Shown in pieces: positions 1 to 9,350 of a DNA stretch of 64,000 bases; the first letter of the stretch is position 1, and each line of letters begins with the position of its first letter. The position numbers and the translations under genes were made by a program. The DNA is from Mesostigma viride (lineage: Eukaryota > Streptophyta > Mesostigmatophyceae > Mesostigmatales > Mesostigmataceae), in contig RPFO01000850.1 of NCBI GenBank assembly GCA_009746045.1, positions 106,001-170,000 on the forward strand, read 5' to 3'. The notes under the pieces are model-generated. The model saw only the letters and a list, made by a program, of their open reading frames with translations, was not told the origin of the DNA and did not search any database.

Positions 1-880
1 TCCTCTACTTAACCCTCTGGCGAAAGACGAACGTGACGGAGCTGATCTCAATGCGTTAACGTAAGTGTTACTATAATACGCCATACAACCATTTATCAAA
101 ACCCGTTTACTCCAGGAATAGAGGAAGGAAACACAACTACACTGCCGTGACCCAAGCCTATATGTGTTAATTCATTTAACACACGCCGAGTGCACACACA
201 AGGGGTAGAACGCGCATAAATGGTCACCAACGGTCCAACACGCTCGGGCCGACATGGCCCTCGCCTACAGATGCACGCTGGTCCACTACATCTACTGATG
301 CACGCTGGTCCACTACATTCTACCACAGGATCAGGACCACTAGTAAAGTACGCGGCGCGGCGCCCAACGGCACCCAATGTACCACAGTACTGTTACGAGG
401 ACAATAATGTCCCGGTAGGAGCCTAAACGTAAACCTAGGGACAACCGAGGCAAAAGACCTAATTTACGTCCGTAACTACAACGAATTGTTACGCGACGTA
501 ACATTGCCCCTCGCTTTAAATAATTTATGATAATTATTTAAAAAGAAAGTATGGGAGTTGTGCTCCCGAGTGGCATCTATCCGCTGGCCGGTAGTCGCCG
601 GCCTGGGCGCCTAGTCAGGTGGGCATCAAAGATTGGTGTCTAGATGCTAGTCGGTGCCTAAGCAAGGTACGGAAGCCAGTGCGCGCCGGGACGGTCAGAG
701 AACCGTCGCCCTCGGTAGCACAGATCCGCTGAGTGCCGGTAGTCTCGGGTTAGAGGCTCGAGCATGCACTATCGGGTAGCCTACCGGTAGCCTCGGGTTA
801 GAGGCTCGAGCATGCCTTATCGGTTAGCGCCGCGCCGCTGAGCTCCTTGCGGCCTGGCCAGCAGCAAGGGTTCAATAGCA
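1..880. other. No gene seen; two short tandem direct repeats
   Basis: No convincing coding region. Two small duplications are visible: a 20-bp unit at 271-290 and 298-317 (27-bp spacing), and a 32-bp unit at 736-767 and 784-815 (48-bp spacing). The stretch lies just 3' of the gypsy RNase H domain on the minus strand, where integrase or the 3' LTR would be expected. Neither can be recognised, so this is either the truncated end of the element or unrelated DNA. Confidence 0.5.
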
Positions 881-899
881 ATCAGTGGCGGCTGCGGGC

Positions 900-1420
900 T
901 CAGCCTCCCACAATCGGTTCCCCAAACAACAAAAATCCCGTCTCCATCGCCGGCGTGCTAGCCAGCGGTGAAGGGCATTCAACTGCATTGGAATGGTCCA
1001 CCCCAGCGCGGTGTACAATGGTCATGTTATATTCTTGAATAATCATGGCCCAGCGCGCCAGCTTGCCAGTCAGATTAGCACTTGTCATCAACCACTGCAG
1101 TGGCTGATGGTCGGTGACCAGCGTGAACTGACGCCCGAACAAGTATGGCCGAAAATGTTTGATGGCCCACACCACGGCCAGAGCCTCGCCCTCATACGAT
1201 GAGTACTTGGCCTCAGCCGTGTTGTTGCTCCTGCTGGCATACGCCACCACATGTTCCTTGCCATGCACGTCCTTCTGTGCCAACACAGCACCAAGTCCAA
1301 CCCTGGACCAATCCGTGTATAGCACAAATGGATGGGCATAGTCGGGCTGACCGGAGTATCGGCGCTGAGGTGAGCTCTGCCTTGATGGTCTCAATTGCGC
1401 GTTGCTGCGCCGGACCCCAT
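900..1420 (-). pseudogene. RNase H domain of the gypsy-like pol
   Basis: Degrades the RNA strand of the RNA/DNA hybrid during reverse transcription. The frame shows FVLYTDWSRVGLGAVLAQ (first catalytic Asp in YTD), YSSYEGEALAVVWAIKHFRPYL (catalytic Glu) and LVTDHQPLQWL (second Asp), the standard RT_RNaseH signature of Ty3/gypsy elements. The usual closing motif (NxADALSR) is degraded to SNAVECPSPLA. This domain is in a different frame from the RT just upstream (overlap about 1,213-1,433), so a frameshift separates them. The frame ends near 900 with no integrase behind it. Confidence 0.85.
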
Positions 1421-2208
1421 GCCCAGACTGCACCTTTCTTCAACAGCTCCGTCAGTGGCTTAACCTTGGTGCTGAAGTTGGGGATATAACCTCGGTAATA
1501 CCCCGCCAGCCCCAGGTAAGCCCGCACACCCGCCACATCCGTGGGCGTTGCTGCGTTGACGATCGCTTCCACCTTGGCCGCTTGTGGAGTTCTGCCGCCA
1601 GGAATGATCTGGTGTCCGAGGAAGTCGAGGCTCCGCTGCGCAAACTGACACTTCTCGGGATGCAGCTTTAGGTTGGCTCGCGCCAGTGCCATGCGCACCT
1701 GCTCAAGGTGCTGGAGGTGTTGCTCAAATGTCTCACTGAAGATGATCACATCATCAATGTAACACGCAGCGAATGGCATGCCATTCAACACTTGATCCAT
1801 GGCACGCTGAAAGATGGCACTCGCATTCCTATGCCCGAAAGGCATCATGACCCACTCATAGAGTCGGTGGCCCCCCCAGAACGCGAGCTTGCGTTGGTCA
1901 CCCTCCGCCACTTGGATTTGGTGAAACCCACTGCGGAGGTCTAGGGATGAGATGAACTGCACGCGTGGCGATATCCGGTCAAGCACATCGTCCACTCGCG
2001 GCATGGGGTACCTGTCCATCGGGGTGTGTGCGTTGAGTTGCCGCAGGTCCGTCGCCATGCGCATCACAGTCCATTCACCTGTCACCGCATCCTTCTTGGG
2101 CGCCACGACGGTCGCGGCCGCATAGTTGGATGTGGATGACCGAGTGATGCCAGCAGCCTCCAGCTCCTCGCATTGCTGCTGCACAAACTCCAGCTCAGCT
2201 TGACTCAG
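1213..2208 (-). pseudogene. Reverse transcriptase domain of the gypsy-like pol (interrupted upstream at 2,209)
   Basis: RNA-directed DNA polymerase. Visible in order: GITRSSTSNYAAATVVAPKK (entry to the fingers), RMATDLRQLNAHTPMDRYPM, FISSLDLRSGFHQIQV (motif A Asp), LAFWGGHRLYEWVMMPFGHRNA (motif B region), CYIDDVIIFSETFEQHLQHL (motif C, YIDD in place of the common YLDD) and LGLAGYYRGYIPNFS (thumb/connection). This is the classic Ty3/gypsy order. The coding sequence is cut cleanly at 2,208 by the palindromic element; its N-terminal continuation lies at 6,661 and beyond. It frameshifts into RNase H at its 3' end. Confidence 0.9.
2204..2208. repeat. Target-site duplication CTCAG, left copy
   Basis: CTCAG at 2,204-2,208 abuts the terminus AGTTGTACAAGC; the same CTCAG lies at 6,656-6,660 just after GCTTGTACAACT. 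Removing the element plus one copy restores the RT reading frame (RHRL-SQAELE), so this is a true insertion scar. Confidence 0.9.
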
Positions 2209-2362
2209 AGTTGTACAAGCTACTGCTTATACTTTTTTATGCGGAAACCTTTTTGCTAAGGTTAACGCATATTCTTACATCCTGCGCAGGATGTAAGAAT
2301 ATGCGTTAACCTTAGCAAAAAGGTTTCCGCATAAAAAAGTATAAGCAGTAGCTTGTACAACT
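2209..2362. repeat. 154-bp perfect palindrome (P), left end
   Basis: Two 77-nt arms are exact reverse complements, centred between 2,285 and 2,286 in ATCCTGCGCAGGAT. The arm runs from AGTTGTACAAGCTACTGC through TATGCGGAAACC and AAGGTTAACGC to the centre. As single strand or RNA it would form one uninterrupted hairpin. Confidence 0.95.
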
Positions 2363-2656
2363 TAAAACCTTTGCGCGTTGGGGCGGAATATTAAGCGGGT
2401 CCCTAACTAGGGTTTACTTCCGCATCGAATTACTAATTCGATATCGAATTACTGATTCGATATTAAACCCGGGAAGGTCCGATATCTACCTCGCTTGGCG
2501 ATTAATTAGGTCCGACCGGTGCCCCGGCGGATCCTCCCAAATAAACCCTACTCGGCACTGTCCCCACGAGGTTTCGAACCCATGACTTCCGCGCCGCGCC
2601 GGTTCTAAGTTGTACAAGCTACTGCTTATACTTTTTTATGCGGAAACCTTTTTGCT

Positions 2657-4030
2657 GATAGTCCGGGAATGGGTTTTTGGCATTTTTAGACCCCTGAAAA
2701 TGCAAAAAAATCATAACTCATAGGCCACAACTCCAAATACCCCCAACCAAGGTGCTAGGAGTATCTACACTTCAAGGGCTTTCAGAAAATGCAATAATAT
2801 CACGAGTCCATTTAGTGCTTTGCAAGATATTTACTGCCAAAGTTGGACAAAAGACGATCATTTTCAGGCAAGGGAAATCCCCTTAGTAGTTTACCCCTGC
2901 AGGGAGGGTTCTAAAAAATTATTCTGGGGTTGGACAATGTCAATAGATAGTGCCACCATGATTTCCTTGGGTCAGACCGCACGGATAGCCCATCTGACCT
3001 ATATAATGCGCTCACTTACGTGTGTGGGTTACGCGCGCGTAAGCGGCCATCCATGAAATGCCACACACTTATGCATTGTATACATCCACATAGGACTGTA
3101 AAAAGTGCTGGGAATTAAACAAAGAAGTGCTAAACCAGCACTAACGGAATGGCATCCTCCAAAGAAACACCACAAACTGAGCAGATTTGGGGCTAATAGC
3201 ACTCATACAGCAGGCATGGAAACCTGCTGCAAGAGGCACTGATACACTCGTGTAAAATGGATGTATAAACGACAGATTTCCGTGCAAACAACATGCAAAC
3301 ACGTTGCCGTACCTGGCTTGATCACGACCTTTCCGGGTTCTGCTGGCCGGGACCCTCATATCTCACACTGGCTAATGCTTTCCAGGCATAGGCCGCCATA
3401 GCCGCATAATGCATGTGATCCGCCATGATTACCAGGTTGATGTTCTGTGCAAAGATTACCTATCAACGCATCCGAATTCACAGGGACGCTGCTGCGGATG
3501 TCCCGTACCAAAACTGGGTGCTCGGGCTGGCGCAGACTGCCGGGCCATAAGAAGAAAATCGAAATATGGCATGCCATTACTCATCTGGTACTGACGACCA
3601 ACTGAAAGCATGCAGTAATGTCCTACCTGTATTTTACCAATGCTATACATCAATGCCACCCCTGACCTACGAAAATCACGCATCATCATTCTGAGCAACA
3701 TTCTGAACCATTACAAGCCGCGAGACGCAAAATTTCCTTGATAACGGCACGCTTTAATAGTAGCAGCCATATCTTGTTACGCGCGCGCGAGTGAAAATTT
3801 CCCGCCAAAGTCACGTGCTACTGTCTCAATACACGTTGTATTTACCAGGCTATGGCGAATATTACCCCCAAACCTATGCATCACCTTCGTCCCTAAGTGT
3901 TCCCAGACCCACCGGACCACTGACATCCGTCACGGGTGGCGCGGCGCTCCTGGAATTAAGCGCCGCGCCACCGGGGGTCAAACGGGGCGATATATCGCCC
4001 CGTTTCCGGACCATCCTGCGCAGGATGTAA
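2657..4030. other. Interior of the palindromic element; no gene recognised
   Basis: Only short open frames and no domain I can name. The right part (3,935-4,026) holds three hairpins in a row: a 14-bp stem GGTGGCGCGGCGCT (3,935-3,948) pairing with 3,959-3,972, the perfect 26-bp palindrome 3,980-4,005 (half-site AAACGGGGCGATA), and ATCCTGCGCAGGAT (4,013-4,026), which is the core of palindrome P. Confidence 0.6.
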
Positions 4031-6200
4031 GAATCGGGGTTCTTTGAACGGAGTTTCTTCTATACGTGAATGCGGGAACAAGAGGCCGCTGGATGAGCGG
4101 CTTATAGGTCGTAGTGTTTTCTCGTAGCTGTTTGGCTAGAGCTTTTGTGATTAGTAGATGCAGTATAGTGCATGGTTGAAAAATGAATTAAATAAAATGT
4201 GCGTTCCGCGCTTGGGTTGATTATACCCGGGCGGAACGGGGCGTGAGGTGCAGTGCCCCTGAAAAGAACAACCTACGCATTATTTAATACTAGCCGTGCA
4301 GATTCGGGATATTCTACCCCCGGTCTGTACGGTTAGCGTCTTACTAGCATCACTGAACATAAGGGTTTAATGACGTCAGTTAGCTAGGGATAAGGGAGGT
4401 TTTGCGACTAAAAGCCGCTCTGGCTGGTTTTGTCGGCCTCTTTCTTTGCTCTACGTTGAGGCCTCTAAGTTCCTCGCCCGGTTAACTAAAAGAAAAGAAA
4501 ATGATTACCTCCGGTCCGCACCTTTTCCCCAGCTTGGGGTCTTTGGTGGGCCGGGTGCCGTGACAGGTGCTCAACTGTCGCTTGGTCGGCCCAGTGCGCG
4601 AGCTGGTGCTCCGTACCTGGGGATGCTTGCACCCCGGGTTGGAGCCGGATGGCTGGCACTGGCGACCCGTGTCTCGGTCCGCGGCCTGCGGCTTTTTCTT
4701 CGGAAATTGCTGCTGGCCAGCAAACTTTGCAATTGCCTTCCGCCGAGGGGGGGGTGGTTGGGGCTGGGGACGGCGATGGGAAAAGCGCCTAAGCTAGAAA
4801 TTTTTTCCCCACGCATAGAAACCTCGGGGGGAATGCGGTCTTGGCTGAACGGACTCTCGTTCAGCCAGGTGCCTGGGGCTGTGGCCTCGGGCATCCGGGC
4901 TGGCGGGGCCTGGGCTAGGTCCACGTTTTTTCTCGAAGCACCCCGGGTCTATGGGGAGACGGCCATAGCGGTACCGACTCGGGGCCCCGAGAGGGGTCAT
5001 GATAGGCTGGCCGTGCGCAATCGCAGTGCAAATGCGCTGGGCCTTTTTGGGCCTGGCCATGCATCCACAGCCGCCGGGCACACGCCTCCCGATGTGGGGG
5101 GGCTCCCGTTTTGCGGCAGGGCGGTCACTTGTGACAACGAGCAAGGTGGAGTGCGGCTTCAAGGGAAAGCCAGGGCGGGGGTGATTGGGCAACGTACTTC
5201 ATGAAGGGCCTTGAACGGCGTGCCTCCGGGCATGTCAATAGTGTCACATGTATGCTTCCACTTATTGTTTTAATGAAGATGCTGGTTTTTGTGGGAGCTA
5301 CGTGGGACATGAATCGGGGTTCTTTGAACGGAGTTTCTTCTATACGTGAATGCGGGAACAAGAGGCCGCTGGATGAGCGGCTTATTATAGGTCGTAGTGT
5401 TTTCTCGTAGCTGTTTGGCTAGAGCTTTTGTGATTAGTAGATGCAGTATAGTGCATGGTTGAAAAATGAATTAAATAAAATGTGCGTTCCGCGCTTGGGT
5501 TGATTATACCCGGGCGGAACGGGGCGTGAGGTGCAGTGCCCCTGAAAAGAACAACCTACGCATTATTTAATACTAGCCGTGCAGATTCGGGATATTCTAC
5601 CCCCGGTCTGTACGGTTAGCGTCTTACTAGCATCACTGAACATAAGGGTTTAATGACGTCAGTTAGCTAGGGATAAGGGAGGTTTTGCGACTAAAAGCCG
5701 CTCTGGCTGGTTTTGTCGGCCTCTTTCTTTGCTCCCCACCCACCCACCCTTGTCTTGGTTGCCTCTAGGGCAACGTTCTAGCTGCATGGCGGGGCCTGGG
5801 CTAGGTCCACGTTTTTTCTCGAAGCACCCCGGGTCTATGGGGAGACGGCCATAGCGGTACCGACTCGGGGCCCCGAGAGGGGTCATGATAGGCTGGCCGT
5901 GCGCAATCGCAGTGCAAATGCGCTGGGCCTTTTTGGGCCTGGCCATGCATCCACAGCCGCCGGGCACACGCCTCCCGATGTGGGGGGGCTCCCGTTTTGC
6001 GGCAGGGCGGTCACTTGTGACAACGAGCAAGGTGGAGTGCGGCTTCAAGGGAAAGCCAGGGCGGGGGTGATTGGGCAACGTAGTTCATGAAGGGCCTTGA
6101 ACGGCGTGCCTCCGGGCATGTCAATAGTGTCACATGTATGCTTCCACTTATTGTTTTAATGAAGATGCTGGTTTTTGTGGGAGCTACGTGGGACATGAAT
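4031..6200. repeat. Tandem duplication of a ~1.28-kb unit bounded by GAAT
   Basis: Unit 1 spans 4,031-5,310 and unit 2 spans 5,311-6,196. They are nearly identical over about 4,031-4,430 versus 5,311-5,730 and over 4,897-5,310 versus 5,785-6,196. Unit 2 lacks about 400 bp of the GC-rich middle and carries a short replacement at 5,733-5,784. Every junction reads GAAT (4,031, 5,311, 6,197), and the flanks are two halves of the palindrome arm (..GGATGTAA | GAAT | ATGCGTTAACC..). This suggests insertion into GAAT inside P followed by tandem amplification. No coding capacity was recognised. Confidence 0.8.
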
Positions 6201-6500
6201 ATGCGTTAACCTTAGCAAAAAGGTTTCCGCATAAAAAAGTATAAGCAGTAGCTTGTACAACCGGCGCGGCGCGGAAGTCATGGGTTCGAAACCTCGTGGG
6301 GACAGTGCCGAGTAGGGATTATTTGGGAGGATCCGCCGGGGCACCGGTCGGACCTAATTAATCGCCTAGCGAGGTAGATATCGGACCTTCCCGGGTTTAA
6401 TATCGAATCAGTAATTCGATATCGAATTAGTAATTCGATGCGGAAGTAAACCCTAGTTAGGGAGCCGCTTAATATTCCGCCCCAACGCGCAAAGGTTTTA

Positions 6501-6655
6501 AGTTGTACAAGCTACTGCTTATACTTTTTTTATGCGGAAACCTTTTTGCTAAGGTTAACGCATATTCTTACATCCTGCGCAGGATGTAAGAATATGCGTT
6601 AACCTTAGCAAAAAGGTTTCCGCATAAAAAAGTATAAGCAGTAGCTTGTACAACT
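6501..6655. repeat. 155-bp palindrome (P), right end
   Basis: Same sequence as the left-end palindrome with one extra T in the T-run near 6,530. It ends in GCTTGTACAACT directly before the right CTCAG duplication. Confidence 0.95.
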
Positions 6656-6660
6656 CTCAG

Positions 6661-7250
6661 CCGGTGTTGTCGGCGAAACAGTGGCTGATCGGTGTCCAGC
6701 GGGACCCGCATCTGCCCACCATTGTAGCATCCCAGCTCTTGACTGCTGAATGCAAACGCGTTGCGCGCACCTTCCAGCCACTTGAGCAGCCTCGCACGTT
6801 GCTCAGCTGTGAGGTGCTCACAGACGCTCCATTGATGGTTTGCTGCCGGGTCGCTTGCGCTCGAGACATTGTGCACAGCCACCGTGGGACCGCGCACGGC
6901 CGCCGACTGAAACAGCATGTATGCCGCCGCTCCCGGCGTAATGCCTCGCTCTCCCACCTGCCGTTGTGCCTTCGCCACGAGGAACTGAAAGGCCGGAGCC
7001 GCCGAGAACACACAGCTGGTGAGGAGCGCAGTCATGAGGATGACTGACCATACCTGCCGCCAGGTGTAGGACCACCCTTGGCCCCTGCCGCCTGCACGCT
7101 CCGCCTTAGGCACACCAGCCGGCGCAGCACCGGTGGGTGGAGAAGTGTCACTCTGCGCCTGCGCAGTCGCAGCATGGACGCGGGGAGTGCAACCCGCTGC
7201 ACCCTCCGCACACCTTGCGCTGCTAGCAAGGTGTACCCCACCTGCCAGGC
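6661..7250 (-). pseudogene. Gypsy pol linker leading into RT (N-terminal side)
   Basis: The minus frame reads ..WSVCEHLTAEQRARLLKWL EGARNAFAFSSQELGCYNGG QMRVPLDTDQPLFRRQHRL and stops being pol-like at 6,660. This is the stretch that normally precedes gypsy RT: an inhibitor-like helix, then a short beta region before the fingers. It would continue as SQAELEFVQQQ at 2,208. A hydrophobic run (VILMTALLTSCVFSAAPAF) lies at about 7,000-7,060; whether it is a real membrane segment or spacer is unclear. Confidence 0.75.
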
Positions 7251-8660
7251 TGACATGGCCTGGCCAATCAGCGACCATCGCTCCACCTCCTGGAGCCCTG
7301 GGGCTGCGGATGCACCTTCGGCAAAGCCCATGCTTAGTTCACGAACCCCCGCGGGTGGCTGAACCAAGAGACCTGTGGCACGCTCCCACACAAGCCCCTT
7401 GCCCCGGTCACAATAAGCCTGGGACCCTTGGTAGCTGACAAGGGTGGGCAGTGCTCGCATGGGGGCGCCTGCCTTGTTGACGGGCGCGTAGGGTGCCTGA
7501 TCATCGTGCTCCACATACTGCGCCGTGAGTTGACTGGGCAACACGACATCGACCGGTGGCAGCTCAATCTGGCTAGCGACGTGATGCATCACCGCAGTGC
7601 GTAGAACCTTGGCCAGCGATGTCAACTGGTCCAGAACGCGCGCAGCCGATGGGTATTCCCTCCCAGCCCGGCATTGTCCGACACCACGGGTTCCCCCCAA
7701 ATACCCACAATGGTGCCCCAATCCTCCCGAACAGTGAGGCTGGGACTGTCCACCGCCACTACATTTTCAAATAAGTAGGCGGGTGGCACCTGCTGCAGCT
7801 GCTGGAGCTCGCCCACAATGCGCAGCATTTCCCAAAATAGGCCGCTCCTGCTGTCGGCAAGGCCCCGGCCATGCCCAGCCTGGCTCATGCCTTGGCACTC
7901 CCAGCCAGCAATGACCAACCCTACCTCGCCATGTTGTGAGATGAGGCGGCGCAGCTGCTGCTGCCCAAGGAAGCGCACATCATGAGTGCCCTCGCCGAAG
8001 ACATCAGCCCAGGCGGATGGAGGAAATTGTGCTGGGTATGCTTGCGACAAGATAGCGCAGTGGTGCAAATATGCCGCCCTGGCTGTGAGCGATGCCTCCA
8101 CCGCAATGAGCTTGCTGCATACCCCCCCGCTGCTCAGGAAACCGGCTATGCCGCCACCCATACCTGCGAACAGCTCCAGCACGACGGTGGCACGCCCGAA
8201 GTCCGGGATGCGTTCCAGCACCTCTGCGCTAAAGCCGGGGTACTGCGTGATGGCACCCGGCTGGCGCCGCTTCCCCCCAACATCCTTGGGCAGTGCCTGA
8301 CATGCCGCCATCACCCGTGTGTGCACATCGCGCAGGCGTGGCAGGGGCGCAACCTGGGCAAGCCAACTTTGCCTCTGCGCATCCCGCGCTGGCAACGCCG
8401 CAGGCAGCACACACCGGTGCCTATCGCGCGCGCGCTTGTCGCTAGCCGCTTGCGCCATGTGCGCCGCTTGCGCGTCCGGCCACACGCCCCCCCCCCAGTT
8501 CTCAGCCGCATCCCCTGGCTCCACCTCTATGCTGGCGGGCGACACCACTGCAGCCACACACGCGTCTAGCGACACCACCCCCTGCGGGTTAGGCTCCGCG
8601 TTGCTGCTGCACTGAATGGGAAGAAGCGCCTTTTTGCTTCCCCTCCCCCTGCCAATCACG
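7250..8660 (-). pseudogene. C5 cytosine DNA methyltransferase domain inside the retrotransposon pol
   Basis: Predicted to transfer methyl from S-adenosylmethionine to cytosine C5. Motifs on the minus strand: I = VVLELFAGMGGGIAGFLSSG (AdoMet loop, about 8,126-8,180); IV = VIAGWECQGMSQAGHGRG (about 7,862-7,911; canonical PCQ reads ECQ, with the catalytic Cys kept); VI = YLFENVVAVDS (about 7,750-7,785); VIII-like = HRLRAFWTS (about 7,625-7,650). After a frameshift near 7,690-7,720 come ALPTLVSYQGSQAYCDRG KG, IX = RELSMGFAEG (about 7,315-7,342) and X-like = LIGQAMSAW (about 7,245-7,272). It lies between protease and RT with no stop-start boundary, so it belongs to the polyprotein rather than being a nested host gene. 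The frameshifts and the Glu for Pro suggest this copy is inactive. Known from the literature: some eukaryotic retrotransposons carry DNMT domains. Confidence 0.88.
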
Positions 8661-9004
8661 GCGGTAGGTCGCAACCTCCAGCCAAGGCTCAATTATGAGC
8701 CCGAGGCGATACATGACGTCCATCCCGATAAGTGCCGCATACCCACACCTGTCAACCACCAAGGCCGGCACAGCCACGCAGGCCATCCGCTTTGGGTCCG
8801 TGGGGTTGATGATGACTTTGATCAGCATGGAAGTCATTGCACCGGGTCGCGCCGCTGGCCCTTTCCATCCCTGCACGAGAACGGTGCTGTCGATCTATGA
8901 GCCCGCCGTTCTCACGGGTCGCACCACACATCTTGGCCAGCTCCATGGTGATCACGAGCGGCCCGGCTCCGCCATCCAGCTTGGTGACGGACTTTGCGCT
9001 GGGG
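8650..9004 (-). pseudogene. Retroviral-type aspartic protease remnant
   Basis: Cleaves the Gag-Pol polyprotein in related elements. The minus strand shows KLDGGAGPLVITMELAKMCG (about 8,930-8,982), which aligns with the protease start LxD(S/T)GA; the catalytic triad reads D-G-G here. Farther on come VVDRCGYAALIGMDVMYRLG (the family's LLGMDFL motif, about 8,700-8,760) and LIIEPW. At least two frames are used, so it is broken. The CACTA-type insertion lies immediately upstream at 9,008; the gag half resumes at 23,501. Confidence 0.7.
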
Positions 9005-9007
9005 CAC
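9005..9007. repeat. Candidate 3-bp target duplication CAC, left copy
   Basis: CAC at 9,005-9,007 precedes CACTAGG; CAC at 23,498-23,500 follows CCTAGTG after one extra A. Three bases is the length CACTA elements make, but the extra A and the low information content keep this tentative. Confidence 0.45.
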
Positions 9008-9023
9008 CACTAGGAGTTAATTT
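9008..9023 (+). repeat. CACTA-type terminal inverted repeat, left
   Basis: CACTAGGAGTTAATTT; exact inverse of 23,481-23,496. Confidence 0.8.
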
Positions 9024-9029
9024 GAAGCC

Positions 9030-9350
9030 CCCGTAACCTGTCCGGTAACTTCGACGCCCCCGTAACCTGCCCGGTAACTTCGACGGGCCAGGTTACGGGT
9101 CCGTATTCGTTGGCGGTTTGGGTTACCGGACCGGTTACGGTACCATTCGGAATATTGGCCCCGAGATTCGGTACGGCCCAGTAACTGGGCCGGTTATGTT
9201 TACAGGGGCGTGAACGGCTTCGGTTCAGGTTACGTTGGGGTATACGGGACGGGTCAGGTAGTGGTTACGGCGCCATAGCTGCCCCAATATTAGGTACTGG
9301 GGTGGTTACGGAGCCGTTATCGTTAACTGGATCGTAAACCGCGACATAGC
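9030..9350. repeat. Left subterminal GGTAAC/GTTACC motif array
   Basis: Dense irregular copies of CCGGTAACTTCGACG, CCCGTAACCTG, GGGTTACCGG and GGTTACGG in both orientations. The same motif family fills 22,960-23,465 at the other end. In CACTA elements such subterminal repeats bind the transposition proteins; that role is inferred here. Confidence 0.65.

Larger units (their letters stand above)
2209..6655. mobile_element. 4.4-kb palindrome-rich (foldback-like) TIR element inserted in the gypsy RT
   Basis: Long terminal inverted repeats of about 445 bp (2,209-2,656 and 6,214-6,655), termini AGTTGTACAAGC..GCTTGTACAACT, and a 5-bp duplication CTCAG. Each TIR starts with a near-perfect 154-bp palindrome P (2,209-2,362; 6,501-6,655, with one extra T). 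A spacer S of about 245 bp follows (2,363-2,607, inverted at 6,262-6,500), then half of another P facing inward (2,608-2,656; 6,201-6,262). The overall plan is therefore P-S-P-S'-P with the central P broken up. No transposase-like protein was recognised inside. A 5-bp duplication excludes the usual hAT (8), Mutator (9) and CACTA/Harbinger (3) lengths. Probably non-autonomous; superfamily unknown. Confidence 0.85.

Noticed and set aside
4571-5192. rRNA or snRNA genes in the GC-rich tandem unit
   Set aside because: No conserved rRNA or snRNA core sequence recognised.
4446-5204. 252-codon plus frame in the tandem unit
   Set aside because: GC-rich, unlike any family, truncated in the second unit, with equally long frames on the other strand.
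7982-8569. 195-codon plus-strand frame over the methyltransferase
   Set aside because: Antisense shadow of the minus-strand domain, which has clear motifs.
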